A stretch of DNA of 18,072 bases from Actinomycetes bacterium (GCA_024641205.1 JAHEDM010000002.1:1-18072); one strand, 5' to 3'; positions 1-7,576 are shown, counted from the stretch's first letter. A program made the numbers and translations. Notes: generated from the sequence alone by a model not told the origin.

Positions 1-419
1 TTCTGTTCGGCGGGGAAGACCAGTACCTGGGACTTGGCGGCGACACCCTGACCTGGCGGGTGGGTGACATTTCGGAAGCGTGGGGATACGGGCTGCTGAT
101 CGGCGGCGGCGTACTCTTGGTTGCCGCTATCGCGCTGGTGACGTGGGATGTGCGCCATCCCCGGGTCCGTCAGCCGCAGAGCGAGTTCGCAGGCCTGATG
201 TGGCACACCGGCATCTTTGTGGTGGTCAACGGGTTCCTGTGGATCCAGGACATCGCGGCCGGCGGGGGACTGGAATACGCCTACTGGGTGACGATTCCGT
301 GGGGGGTTGGGCTCTTCAGCCATGCCCTGGCGTACGCCTTCGCGGCGCGCCGAGGCGAGAAAGGCACCCCGGCGGTATCGCGTCAGGAGGAAGCAAGCAA
401 AGAACTCCAGCACCACTGA
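1..419 (+). CDS. 2TM-domain membrane protein, 5' truncated by the window edge
   Basis: The reading frame is open to the left edge (codons run from position 3), so the true start lies outside the window; the in-frame GTG at 60 is probably internal. The visible 138 residues have a hydrophobic helix right after a GDISEAWGYG stretch. Two more helices follow, in the pattern of the 2TM domain (W-H-x-G-I-F, then a Trp/Pro-rich turn and G-x-x-x-H-A), here LMWHTGIFVVVNGFL and WGVGLFSHALAYAF. The tail is short, charged and Gln/Glu-rich. Such domains are found alone or at the ends of membrane-bound regulators, and their biochemical role is not settled. The gene is convergent with the heme ATPase, 11 bases away, and I see no terminator between them. 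The membrane-protein call is firm, the family call moderate, the function unknown. Confidence 0.6.
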   Translation, partial: LFGGEDQYLGLGGDTLTWRVGDISEAWGYGLLIGGGVLLVAAIALVTWDVRHPRVRQPQSEFAGLMWHTGIFVVVNGFLWIQDIAAGGGLEYAYWVTIPWGVGLFSHALAYAFAARRGEKGTPAVSRQEEASKELQHH

Positions 420-430
420 GGCGGGACCCA

Positions 431-1222
431 TCAGCGGGAGCGGTCCGGGGAGTCGACCGTCAACACGAGGGGGCAGTCGCGGTGCGGATGTGTCACGACC
501 TTCATCGGCTGCCGGTAGACCGAGGTGAGGCTCTCGCTGGTCAATACCTCGGACGGGGTTCCTGTGGCGATAGCCGCACTCGCGTTGAGCAACATGATGC
601 GGTCGGAATGGGCTGCCGCCAGGTTGAGGTCGTGCAGGATCACAATGATGGCTGTGCCTTCCCCGGCAAGTGATCGCAGAACTCGCATCACCTTCTCCTG
701 ATGACCGATGTCGAGGGCCGAGGTCGGCTCGTCCAAGAGGAGAACGGGGGTCTCCTGAGCGATGACGCGTGCCAATCCAACCCGCTGCTGCTCCCCCGTT
801 GACAAGCTGCTCATCACCCGTGACGCAAGGTGGATGATGTCGGTTCTTTCCATCGCCGACTCGACTATCGCCCCATGTTCCTGGGCGTCCATCATGGCGC
901 GACGGTGCGGGTGCCGGCCCATGGCGACCGTATCCCGAACGGTGAAGGGGTTCTCGGATACGCCTTTCGGGCTCAAGTAGGCCCTCAGTTGGGCCAGCTC
1001 CAGCAAGGTTGCCCGGGACGCGTCGGCATCCTGTACCCAGGCATGGCCGGTGGAAGGAACGAGGTCCCCGGCCAGGATTCGCAGGAGCGTGGTTTTCCCG
1101 GCCCCATTGGGCCCGACGATCCCCAGGATCTCACCGGGGTCGGTGGTGAGGTCCACCTGATCTAACAGGACCGCAGCTCCGCGCCGGTACGTTATCGCCT
1201 GTCCCCGTACGGCCGGTTTCAT
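431..1222 (-). CDS. hmuV: Heme/iron ABC importer ATPase (HmuV-like)
   Basis: Cytoplasmic ATPase that would power the FecCD-type permease encoded just upstream. In the 263-residue form, Walker A is GPNGAGKTT at 37-45, the ABC signature is LSTGEQQRV at 140-148, Walker B is VLLLDEP at 160-166 and the switch histidine is H197 (ILHDLN). The C-terminal stretch ending in HPHRDCPLV is typical of HmuV-type proteins. The start was set at 1222 because that ATG overlaps the permease stop as ATGA; a start 11 codons upstream at 1255 is possible but would overlap more. Two oddities: the signature has Thr where LSGG is usual, and the Q-loop glutamine is absent (the RAVLPQ-like segment reads RAYLSPKG). Heme as substrate is inferred mainly from the binding protein; a siderophore or corrinoid is the alternative. 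Confidence 0.85.
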   Translation of the reverse strand: MKPAVRGQAITYRRGAAVLLDQVDLTTDPGEILGIVGPNGAGKTTLLRILAGDLVPSTGHAWVQDADASRATLLELAQLRAYLSPKGVSENPFTVRDTVAMGRHPHRRAMMDAQEHGAIVESAMERTDIIHLASRVMSSLSTGEQQRVGLARVIAQETPVLLLDEPTSALDIGHQEKVMRVLRSLAGEGTAIIVILHDLNLAAAHSDRIMLLNASAAIATGTPSEVLTSESLTSVYRQPMKVVTHPHRDCPLVLTVDSPDRSR

Positions 1223-2256
1223 GAACGTGACCGCCCGACTCGCATCAGGAACCACACGAAGACCGGTGCGCCCAGGATGGCCGTGAACAGGCCGACGGGT
1301 ATCTCAATCGGGGCGGCAACCGTTCTCGCCAGAATATCGACGGCAACCACCATGGCGGCGCCGCCCAAAGCGGAGGCAGGGAGGAGCCATTTATGGGTGG
1401 GCCCGATCCATCTGCGCAAGACGAGCGGGACGATCAGGCCTACGAATCCGATGGCTCCACCGAGACCCACGGCACCGCCGACCGCCAAACCGACCCCGAC
1501 CAGGATCACGGTGATCACCCGGTCGACTTCGACGCCGACATGGCGGGCTTCGGTCTCGCCGAGGGCGAGAAGATCCAAAGAACGGGCGGACGCTGCGACG
1601 ATTGTTACCCCGATCGCCACGAGAGGGGCCCCGGCGGCCAGCGCCGACCAGGTCGACCCGGCCAGCCCCCCAAAGACCCAGAAGGTGAACGTGGGGACCC
1701 GCGGGCTGTCCCAAGCCAGCACGATCGCTCCCAACCAGGCAAGCATCGCCAGACCCAACGCCAACCCGACCAGGATGAACTGGTTGGACTCGATTACTCG
1801 CTTCGCAATCCTGCGCATCAGCAACGCGACCGCGGCACCGCCCACGGCGGCACCAACCATCATGATGAGTGGAGGGCCACCCACGGGAGTGAGGGCGATC
1901 CCGGCAACCGCGCCGAGGCCGGCCGCCGGCGAGATCCCGACCAGGTGAGGGTCGGCCATCTGGTTGCGGAATGTTCCCTGCAGGGCAGCTCCGGCCACCC
2001 CCAATCCAGCGCCGACGACCGCCCCCGACAGGACCCGGGGAAGCCTGATAGCCCACAAAACCGAATCGGTGAGGCGCTCCGGGTCGTCGGTGAGCCCGAG
2101 ACGCCTGGCGAGCATGTGGAACAAATCAGTCGGGCCGGCCGCCACTGCGCCGCTCAAGAGCCCCGCCACCATGAGAGCCAGCAGCCCGATCCCGAGCACC
2201 GTCACGGCCGTGAAGCGGCTGGAGCGCAGGTCGGGGTCGGTGGCCGGTTGGGTCAC
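1219..2256 (-). CDS. hmuU: FecCD-family heme/iron ABC transporter permease (HmuU-like)
   Basis: Integral membrane permease of 345 residues, the usual length for FecCD/BtuC-type subunits, with about ten hydrophobic segments. The family hallmark NQMADPHLVGISPAAG (compare the N-P-L-A-D-P-x-L-L-G-x-S pattern) lies after the third helix. The conserved glycine-rich GLGGAIGFVGLIVP segment, which contacts the ATPase, lies in the last third. The start is a GTG whose last bases form a GTGA overlap with the stop of the binding-protein gene, so translation is probably coupled. The ATPase follows with an ATGA overlap. The family is certain; the heme assignment rests on the operon. Confidence 0.88.
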   Translation of the reverse strand: MTQPATDPDLRSSRFTAVTVLGIGLLALMVAGLLSGAVAAGPTDLFHMLARRLGLTDDPERLTDSVLWAIRLPRVLSGAVVGAGLGVAGAALQGTFRNQMADPHLVGISPAAGLGAVAGIALTPVGGPPLIMMVGAAVGGAAVALLMRRIAKRVIESNQFILVGLALGLAMLAWLGAIVLAWDSPRVPTFTFWVFGGLAGSTWSALAAGAPLVAIGVTIVAASARSLDLLALGETEARHVGVEVDRVITVILVGVGLAVGGAVGLGGAIGFVGLIVPLVLRRWIGPTHKWLLPASALGGAAMVVAVDILARTVAAPIEIPVGLFTAILGAPVFVWFLMRVGRSRS

Positions 2257-3251
2257 GAATCGCCGAGCACGGATCGTAGATCGGTGATCAGCAGCTCGAG
2301 TGACGCGCCGATCCGGGGACCGAACGTCAAGAAGTCCCCCTCCGGATAGTCCAGGATGTGTCCTTCCCGGCCCGCCGGTGTCTCGGCAAACCCCGGGATG
2401 GCCAGGAGCCCGGCGATTCCTCCTAGAGCTTGGAGTCCCTCCCTGGTGATGATGATGACATCCGGCGCCGCCGCCACCAGAGCTTCAGGAGTGATCGAAA
2501 CCGTGCCTGTGACGCCGCTCGTGGCTCCTACGTCGGTCCCCCCGGCGGCTTCGATGAGGGGTTGGGTGGTCATCTCCGACCCGAACAACAGCATCACATC
2601 GGGACCTCGGCTGTACACAAAGGCGACGCCCGGTTTCGGGTCGAGCGGCGGCGCCGTGCTGAGGGTGCCCTCGATCTCAGCACGGATCTCTTGAGCGAGA
2701 TCATCGCCGCGTTCGGGCACACCGAGTGCCTCGGCCAGGGCACCGGTCTTTTCGTACAGTCCTTCAAAGGTGGTGGGCACCTCGAGTATCACCACTGGGA
2801 CCCCTGCACCGCGAATCTGCTCGATCGCCTCGCGGGGCGATGTTTGGGTGTCGCCGATAACGAGGGTCGGCTCTTGCGCCAGGACCCCCTCCGCCGACAG
2901 GAAGCGGCCCACTCCCACGACCGGCAGTCCGATCGCTTCCGGCGGATAGACGGTGGTGACATCGGTCGCAACGACCGAGGCCCCGAATCCCAGCTCCCAA
3001 ACGGTCTCGGTCAGGTCGCCGCTCAACGTGACGATGCGGCTGGTGTCGACAATCGTCGACTCGACGCCGTCCGCTCCGACGAAAGTGATATTCGGCGGCC
3101 CTTCGACACCGGAGGTCGATGTCGTGGCTTCGGAGGTCTCGGGTGTCGTGCCGGTTGTGGTTTGATCGACCGTCGTGGTGCTGACGGACTCAGCCGCGCA
3201 AGCGCCCAACACCAGCGCAACCGCCACCACGATGCTCAGTCTTGCGCGCAT
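2253..3251 (-). CDS. hmuT: Heme-type ABC transporter substrate-binding lipoprotein (HmuT-like)
   Basis: Surface lipoprotein that would capture the ligand for HmuUV. The 332-residue form starts with a positively charged signal peptide and lipobox LGAC (lipid Cys at 18). A Thr/Ser-rich linker of about 30 residues follows, then a cluster A-2/TroA-type periplasmic-binding fold. Characteristic segments are RIVTLSGDLTETVWELGFG, TTVYPPEAIGLPVVG, FLSAEGVLAQEPTLVIGD and FLTFGPR near the end. This pattern resembles HmuT more than siderophore-binding relatives. The ATG at 3251 is preferred because GGGAGG lies seven bases upstream; a TTG nine codons further up lacks such a site. The gene starts 13 bases after the preceding lipoprotein gene and its stop overlaps the permease start. 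Confidence 0.82.
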   Translation of the reverse strand: MRARLSIVVAVALVLGACAAESVSTTTVDQTTTGTTPETSEATTSTSGVEGPPNITFVGADGVESTIVDTSRIVTLSGDLTETVWELGFGASVVATDVTTVYPPEAIGLPVVGVGRFLSAEGVLAQEPTLVIGDTQTSPREAIEQIRGAGVPVVILEVPTTFEGLYEKTGALAEALGVPERGDDLAQEIRAEIEGTLSTAPPLDPKPGVAFVYSRGPDVMLLFGSEMTTQPLIEAAGGTDVGATSGVTGTVSITPEALVAAAPDVIIITREGLQALGGIAGLLAIPGFAETPAGREGHILDYPEGDFLTFGPRIGASLELLITDLRSVLGDS

Positions 3252-3264
3252 TCCGACCTCCCGG

Positions 3265-3816
3265 TTACGGGCACCCAACCCGGGCCGAGGACATCAGCGA
3301 GCAGAACCCTTCCCTGGTGATCTTCCAGCCGTCGGCCGTCTTGACCGCATCGCCCGAGAGATCCGGATAGGACGGGTTACCGCCGAACAGCAGGTCGTAG
3401 GTGACCACCGCGGTGTCTCCATCGATGGCTACCGCCGATACTGCGACGCCGATGCCGCCCATGGACTCCCCGGTGGCGAGGTATTGCGCAACCGTGTCCT
3501 CGAGTCCGGCAGGATCGTCGATATACGGTGCCTTGTCCTCGTACGTGGAAACGCTGTCGAGCGCGATCGTGTAGGCGACGACGACGGCGTCCACGTCGGG
3601 GTCTTCACCTTCAACGATGCCTGCTGCTTCGGTGGTGGTGGTCGTCGTCGGTGCAGCAGTCGTCGTGGTCGCCGCCGTGGTGGTCGTGGTCGCTTCCGTG
3701 GTGGTCGTTGGGGTCGCCGTCGTCGAAGTCGTTTCCGTAGCAGCATCATCGACAGACTCGCCGCAGGCGCCGGCCACCAGCGCGACCGCCACGAGCAACA
3801 TGATTGAGCGTTTCAA
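3265..3816 (-). CDS. Thr-rich lipoprotein with NTF2/MTB12-like domain, first gene of the heme operon
   Basis: Predicted surface lipoprotein of 183 residues. A signal peptide with lipobox VAGAC (Cys18) is followed by a long low-complexity Thr/Ala linker (about residues 28-63) and a compact C-terminal domain of about 115 residues. The ending GGNPSYPDLSGDAVKTADG then WKITREGFCSL recalls the alpha/beta fold of MTB12-like mycobacterial antigens and NTF2-like domains. Two cysteines at 172 and 182 could form a disulfide. The start is a TTG at 3816: AAGGAGGA lies just upstream at 3821-3828, while the ATG five codons later is too far from it. It lies 13 bases before hmuT, so it is probably co-transcribed. 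A role in heme handling at the cell surface is a guess from position only. Confidence 0.65.
   Translation of the reverse strand: MKRSIMLLVAVALVAGACGESVDDAATETTSTTATPTTTTEATTTTTAATTTTAAPTTTTTTEAAGIVEGEDPDVDAVVVAYTIALDSVSTYEDKAPYIDDPAGLEDTVAQYLATGESMGGIGVAVSAVAIDGDTAVVTYDLLFGGNPSYPDLSGDAVKTADGWKITREGFCSLMSSARVGCP
3628..3735 (-). repeat. Thr-linker low-complexity coding tract
   Basis: About 108 bases of near-triplet repetition (GTC/GTG/GTT on the plus strand, Thr ACN codons on the minus strand) encode the Thr/Ala-rich linker of the first heme-operon lipoprotein. Such tracts are prone to length change by slippage. Confidence 0.7.
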
Positions 3817-4173
3817 AACGTCCTCCTTAGTGTGTTGTGAGATTTTGGGCGGGCGGTCGGCTCGACAGCCAGTCGGGATGATGGTGTCGCAAGCGCGCGG
3901 CTCCATCATCGAAAACCTCTCTCGTGTGGCTATCGACGTGATGTTCCGGCCGGTTGTGAGGATTACGTCGACTGCCGGTCCTCGATTTGCGAGTCGCTGC
4001 GGGCCGTTCGATGGTGAAGCGACCGCCGGCGACATTCCGCGACAGCATGGCCGTTATTGTGGATCGGTCGCCTGTCGACCGGCGGCCGCGATCCAAAAGA
4101 CTTTATGTAATAGAGTCATTCGGCCCTGGGAGGTTCGCAGGGAACTTTCTCATTCGCGAGCCACCGATGGTGA
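3817..4173. other. 357-base leader/intergenic region upstream of the heme operon
   Basis: No convincing gene. The lipoprotein reading frame stays open up to 4035, but that part lacks a ribosome site and reads as unstructured sequence, so I treat it as untranslated. The region holds a strong Shine-Dalgarno for the operon (3821-3828) and an AT-rich palindrome at 4099-4117. Short inverted repeats lie just after the oxidoreductase stop (CACC-GAT-GGTG near 4161 and CCCTG...CAGGG near 4125). I cannot place -10 and -35 boxes with confidence. Confidence 0.5.
4099..4117. promoter_or_regulatory. 19-bp palindrome, candidate operator for the heme operon
   Basis: GACTTTATGTAATAGAGTC has two 8-base arms with one mismatch around a 3-base centre (GACT-x-TAT-NNN-ATA-x-AGTC). 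It is AT-rich in GC-rich surroundings and lies about 280 bases upstream of the first gene of an iron/heme importer operon. Its length is like that of Fur or DtxR/IdeR boxes, but the sequence does not fit the IdeR consensus. The regulator is unknown. Confidence 0.4.
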
Positions 4174-5193
4174 TCAATCTCGCACCAGCGGAGCCACTTC
4201 AGTGCCGAGCAATTCGATGCTGCGGAGGACCTGGTGGTGGGGGAGGGTGCCGACGCTCACGTGCAGCTCGAACCGGTTCACTCCGAGGACTTCCTTCCAG
4301 CGCAGGATCTTGGCCGCAACAGCCTGAGGGTCACCCAGCACAAGCGAGCCCTCCGGGCCTCGCATCATGTCGTACTGAGCACGGTTCATAGGACCCCATC
4401 CCCGTTCGCGGCCGAGGCGCGTCATAGCAATGGCGTAGGAGCTGTAGAACTCATCGGCTGCTTGGTCGGTGGTGTCGGCGACGTAGCCGTGGGCGTGCAC
4501 AGAAAGGGGCACCTCGGCCGGGTCGAACCCTGATTCGACCAGCGTGCGCCTGTGCAGTTCTGTCAGGGCCCGGAATCGGTCGGGGCTTCCCCCGATGATG
4601 GCCAGAGCCACCGGGAGGCCCCGGGTGGCGGCCCGCACGATCGACTGGGGCGTCCCGCCCACTGCCACCCGGATGGGGAGTGGCCGCTCGGGTCGCGGGT
4701 AGATCCCCTGGTCGTTCATCGGTGGGCGGAACCTCCCCGACCAGGTGACCCGCTCGTTATCGCGGATCTGGAGGAGCAAGTCGAGCTTCTCGGCGAAGAG
4801 CTCGTCGTAATCCTCGAGGGCGTACCCGAACAAAGGGAACGACTCGATGAAGGAGCCCCGACCCACCAGAAGTTCAGCCCGTCCGGACGACAGCAGGTCA
4901 ACCGTGGCGTACTGCTGGAAGACCCGCACCGGGTCGTCGGTGCTGAGGATGGAAACGGCCGGGAAGAGGCGAATCTTCGAGGTCCGCCCGGCGGCGGCGG
5001 CCAAAACGGTGGCCGGCGACGAGGAGGCAAAGTCGGGACGGTGATGTTCCCCGAGACCGTAGACGTCGAGACCGACTGCCTCGGCCAGGTCGATCTCCTC
5101 GAGAATCTGCCGCAGCCGCTCTCCATGGCCAACCGTCTCCCCCGAGATCGGGTCGGGCATGGTCTCGGCGAAGCTGGTGATTCCTAATTCCAT
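4174..5193 (-). CDS. LLM-class (luciferase-like) flavin-dependent oxidoreductase
   Basis: Soluble TIM-barrel oxidoreductase of 339 residues in the bacterial luciferase-like monooxygenase family, using FMN or F420. The N-terminus MELGITSFAE, the EHHRPDF segment at 49-55 and the DDPVRVFQQYATVDLLSSGR block at 87-106 are typical. So is GRGSFIESFPLFG, from a subgroup usually annotated only as LLM-class oxidoreductase. The substrate cannot be read from sequence. The ATG at 5193 was chosen because family members begin MxLGxxSF and an AGGA lies upstream; an in-frame start at 5259 would add 22 residues with no resemblance to the family. The gene is alone on its strand, divergent from a lipoprotein gene and upstream of, but 357 bases from, the heme operon. 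Confidence 0.85.
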   Translation of the reverse strand: MELGITSFAETMPDPISGETVGHGERLRQILEEIDLAEAVGLDVYGLGEHHRPDFASSSPATVLAAAAGRTSKIRLFPAVSILSTDDPVRVFQQYATVDLLSSGRAELLVGRGSFIESFPLFGYALEDYDELFAEKLDLLLQIRDNERVTWSGRFRPPMNDQGIYPRPERPLPIRVAVGGTPQSIVRAATRGLPVALAIIGGSPDRFRALTELHRRTLVESGFDPAEVPLSVHAHGYVADTTDQAADEFYSSYAIAMTRLGRERGWGPMNRAQYDMMRGPEGSLVLGDPQAVAAKILRWKEVLGVNRFELHVSVGTLPHHQVLRSIELLGTEVAPLVRD

Positions 5194-5398
5194 GGTGTTC
5201 CTGTCTGGGAGTCGGTTCAGCGGGACTTGCCGGGGAAATATTCCCTCCGGTCCGGGCAAGATCCGACATTAGACCGGGGTACTATCGAAGATCCAGAGAA
5301 TCCACTGCATCGCACGGTCCCTGAGTGGCTGGTGGCGTGAGATTGCACGGCACTTGAAAACAGTGGGCCCCTGTAACACCTACGCGCGGAGGCCATCA

Positions 5399-6103
5399 GT
5401 GATCGCCAAGAATCGCTCCACAGAATTCGTCCTCTCGTTGACCCGACCGAAGCCGGCGATGCGCGTCGCCTCCCTTGCTGTGGCCTTGGGCGTTTTCACA
5501 TTGACGGTGGCAGGTTGCTCTTCGAACGAAGGCGCCACGACCACCGGTGCCGTCAGTACAACCACGACAACCACCGCTTCGACCTCGACGACGGTTGCGT
5601 CGACCACCTCGACGACGGTTGCTTCGACCACCTCGACGACGGTTGCTTCGACCACCTCGACGACGGTTGCGTCGACCACCACGGCGCCGGACACCAACTC
5701 TCTGGCCGATGGCTCCGGTTGCACACCGGGCACAGCCAACGGTCTCCCGGATGGAGAATGGTTCGGTTACATCCAGAGTGCTTCCACCGCCTCAGTGGAC
5801 TTCGACCTGGCCTGCTGGTTCACCGGGGCACCGGCCGCCCAGGCTGCGGCGGAGGACGGCGAGGAATCACCGCCGCCCAACGACTACTACGTGCGCAACG
5901 TCAACACCACGGTCCGCACCCTGGCGGTTGGGGCGGATGCCGGCGTGACCTGGCTGCCCAACCCCGGCGATCCCAGCACCGAGGAGATGGTGCCCTTCGC
6001 CGATTGGCTGGCCGGGCGGGCCGGGCGCTCCTTCCAGCCCGGTGTGTGGCTCACCATCGAAAGCGGCGCCGTCGGCTACCTACGCGAGCAGTACACCCCC
6101 TAG
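5399..6103 (+). CDS. Thr-rich lipoprotein with tandem-repeat linker and conserved NDYY-type domain
   Basis: Predicted exported lipoprotein of 234 residues. The signal peptide ends in VAGC (Cys40 from the GTG start). A Ser/Thr/Val/Ala linker (about 47-96) contains an 8-residue unit, TSTTVAST, repeated four times. The C-terminal domain begins DGEWFGYIQS and includes DFDLACWFTG, NDYYVRN, VRTLAVG and VWLTIESGAVGYLREQY. I recall this pattern from uncharacterised actinobacterial secreted proteins but know no function. The GTG at 5399 is preferred because GGAGG sits six bases upstream; the ATG at 5459 would also give a complete signal peptide but has no ribosome site. The gene is monocistronic as far as can be seen and divergent from the oxidoreductase. 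Confidence 0.65.
   Translation: MIAKNRSTEFVLSLTRPKPAMRVASLAVALGVFTLTVAGCSSNEGATTTGAVSTTTTTTASTSTTVASTTSTTVASTTSTTVASTTSTTVASTTTAPDTNSLADGSGCTPGTANGLPDGEWFGYIQSASTASVDFDLACWFTGAPAAQAAAEDGEESPPPNDYYVRNVNTTVRTLAVGADAGVTWLPNPGDPSTEEMVPFADWLAGRAGRSFQPGVWLTIESGAVGYLREQYTP
5584..5679 (+). repeat. Four tandem 24-bp repeats inside the lipoprotein gene
   Basis: Four adjacent 24-bp copies starting CTCGACGACGGTTGC and ending TCGACCAC; copies one and four are identical, as are two and three, and the two types differ only at the base after TTGC. The unit is a multiple of three and encodes an eight-residue Ser/Thr-rich linker repeat, so copy-number change would keep the frame. Confidence 0.9.
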
Positions 6104-6107
6104 ACCA

Positions 6108-6166
6108 GCGCCTCTTTCGTCGATGCACTGGCGCGTCTTGGCTTCTCCCGTTGGCGGAAGAGGCGC
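6108..6166. terminator. 9-bp inverted repeat just after the lipoprotein stop, possible terminator
   Basis: GCGCCTCTT at 6108-6116 is perfectly complementary to AAGAGGCGC at 6158-6166, with a 41-base loop. It begins five bases after the lipoprotein stop codon. There is no T-run after it, so a role as intrinsic terminator is uncertain. The right arm is also the start of a dispersed repeat seen again near 9441. Confidence 0.35.
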
Positions 6167-6198
6167 GTAGCTGCCCGAGGCGGCGGAGCGGCGAGGGG
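6159..6198 (+). repeat. Dispersed 40-base intergenic repeat, copy 1
   Basis: This segment starts AGAGGCGCGTAGC and ends GGCGGAGCGGCGAGGGG. It matches 9441-9480 at 34 of 40 positions without gaps. Both copies lie outside genes. It resembles REP-like short interspersed elements in being GC-rich and partly self-complementary. Confidence 0.55.
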
Positions 6199-6349
6199 CC
6201 ACCCTGACCCTGCGCGAACACTCTTGACGACTGGCCGCGGCTCATTGTCCGAACTCGACGACGGCCGGCCGGCAGATGGGGGGTGACCGACGGCCCTAGC
6301 CCGGGCGGTGCCGACGCCATACGCTGATGGCATTACGAAGGAGGCAATG

Positions 6350-7576
6350 ATGACTGCGGGGGATCATCGTCCGGTGGGCGGTCCGCAGAAGCGGCCGCAG
6401 CCACGCGGCTGGCAGAAGCGGATGATGGATCTTCCAGTGTGGTTCTACCGGCGGGGGTATGGCCGCCTGTTCGGCAAGAGAACGGTGGTCCTGGTGCACC
6501 GGGGGCGGAAGACCGGGACGCTGCGGCAAACGGCACTCGCCCTGCTCGATCCCGGTCCGGTCGAAGGGGAGTACCGGGTCCAGTCGGGCTGGGGGCGAGG
6601 TTCCGACTGGTTCCGCAACCTGGAGGCCAACCCACCCGAAGGGCTCTGGGTGGGGTCGGCGAGGCCGGCCGTCACGCACCGGGTGCTCGAGCCCGCCGAA
6701 GCCGCGGACCTGGTGCGGCGCCATTTGATGGCTCACCCGCGTGTTTCGGCCAGGATCAACCCGAGCTTGTGGCAGGCGCTGCAGGCAGGAGGCGAACGGT
6801 TCGACGAGGCGCTCAGGGACTATCCGGTCGTCGCGTTTCGACCCGTTCACGAGGGGTCGGTCAATGCAACCGAGGCCCGGCCGGTGGAGCGAGTCATACG
6901 CCCGGCCGGTATCGGGGTGGTTGAGACGCTGGAAGCGCTCGGCCTGATCGTGGCTCACCTCGTCCTGACGCCCTTCATCGGCCGCCGTCGGCTGCACTGG
7001 GGAGCGACGTTCGATGAAGCAAACACGACGCTCCCCGGTGACGAGCTGGTGCCGCAACCCAAGTGGAGCTACACGTACGCGGTCACGGTCAAGGCCCGTC
7101 CGGCCAGAGTGTGGCCGTGGATCGTGCAGATCGGCCAGGGCAGGGGAGGTTTCTACAGCTACCAGACTCTCGAAAACTTGGTGGGCTGTCAGATCCACAA
7201 TGTGGTCGAGATACTTCCCGAACATCAGCACCCGGCCGTCGGCGATGAAGTTCGCCTCCATCCCGAGACGCCGGCGCTGCGTGTTGCGATCGTCGACCCA
7301 CCCGGATCCTTCGTGATCCACGGAGCTCCTGCCGAAGTGGGCACCGACCAGAGCTTCGCCACCTCGACCTGGCAGCTCGTTCTGACCGAGACGGCCAACG
7401 GCTCCACCCGGCTCCTGATGCGGGGTCGAAGTGACTACAGCCCGGAGCCGCTGAACCGGCTGTTTTTCGGCAGGCTGCCACTCGAACCGATCATGTTCGT
7501 CATGAGTCGCAAGATGCTGCTCGAGATCAAGCGTCTCGCCGAGGCGGAATATCAGGTGATCGCCGGGCCGCACTGA
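6350..7576 (+). CDS. Fusion of a deazaflavin-dependent (Ddn-fold) domain with an SRPBCC domain
   Basis: A 408-residue protein with two recognisable modules. Residues about 28-165 match the nitroreductase/F420H2-dependent quinone reductase (Ddn) family, a split-barrel fold binding F420: FYRRGYGRLFG, VLVHRGRKTGTLRQT, then GSDWFRNLEANP. A hydrophobic segment at about 188-210 links to an SRPBCC (START-like, polyketide cyclase/dehydratase) domain at about 240-400, with VWPWIVQIGQGRGGFYSYQTLENLVG, an H-P-A-V-G-D-E segment and a closing MLLEIKRLAE. SRPBCC folds bind hydrophobic ligands, so the fusion may couple ligand capture to F420-linked reduction; this is inference. The start is the second of two adjacent ATGs, five bases after AAGGAGG. 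No clear operon partner. Confidence 0.8.
   Translation: MTAGDHRPVGGPQKRPQPRGWQKRMMDLPVWFYRRGYGRLFGKRTVVLVHRGRKTGTLRQTALALLDPGPVEGEYRVQSGWGRGSDWFRNLEANPPEGLWVGSARPAVTHRVLEPAEAADLVRRHLMAHPRVSARINPSLWQALQAGGERFDEALRDYPVVAFRPVHEGSVNATEARPVERVIRPAGIGVVETLEALGLIVAHLVLTPFIGRRRLHWGATFDEANTTLPGDELVPQPKWSYTYAVTVKARPARVWPWIVQIGQGRGGFYSYQTLENLVGCQIHNVVEILPEHQHPAVGDEVRLHPETPALRVAIVDPPGSFVIHGAPAEVGTDQSFATSTWQLVLTETANGSTRLLMRGRSDYSPEPLNRLFFGRLPLEPIMFVMSRKMLLEIKRLAEAEYQVIAGPH

Noticed and set aside
60..419. A complete small gene starting at GTG 60
   Set aside because: The frame is open to the window edge and the upstream codons read as protein, so the gene is more likely truncated by the window.
1393..2349. 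A 318-codon plus-strand frame opposite the heme permease
   Set aside because: It is rich in Gly, Arg, Asp and Gln with no domain, and lies over a clear FecCD permease that has overlap-coupled neighbours.
3817..4035. An N-terminal extension of the first heme-operon lipoprotein
   Set aside because: It would bury the signal peptide about 73 residues inside the protein, and the only good Shine-Dalgarno is at 3821-3828.
4099..4117. Canonical IdeR/DtxR iron box
   Set aside because: The palindrome lacks the TTAGG...CCTAA pattern, so only a generic operator is claimed.
5584..5679. CRISPR-like array
   Set aside because: The repeats are directly adjacent with no spacers and encode an in-frame protein linker.
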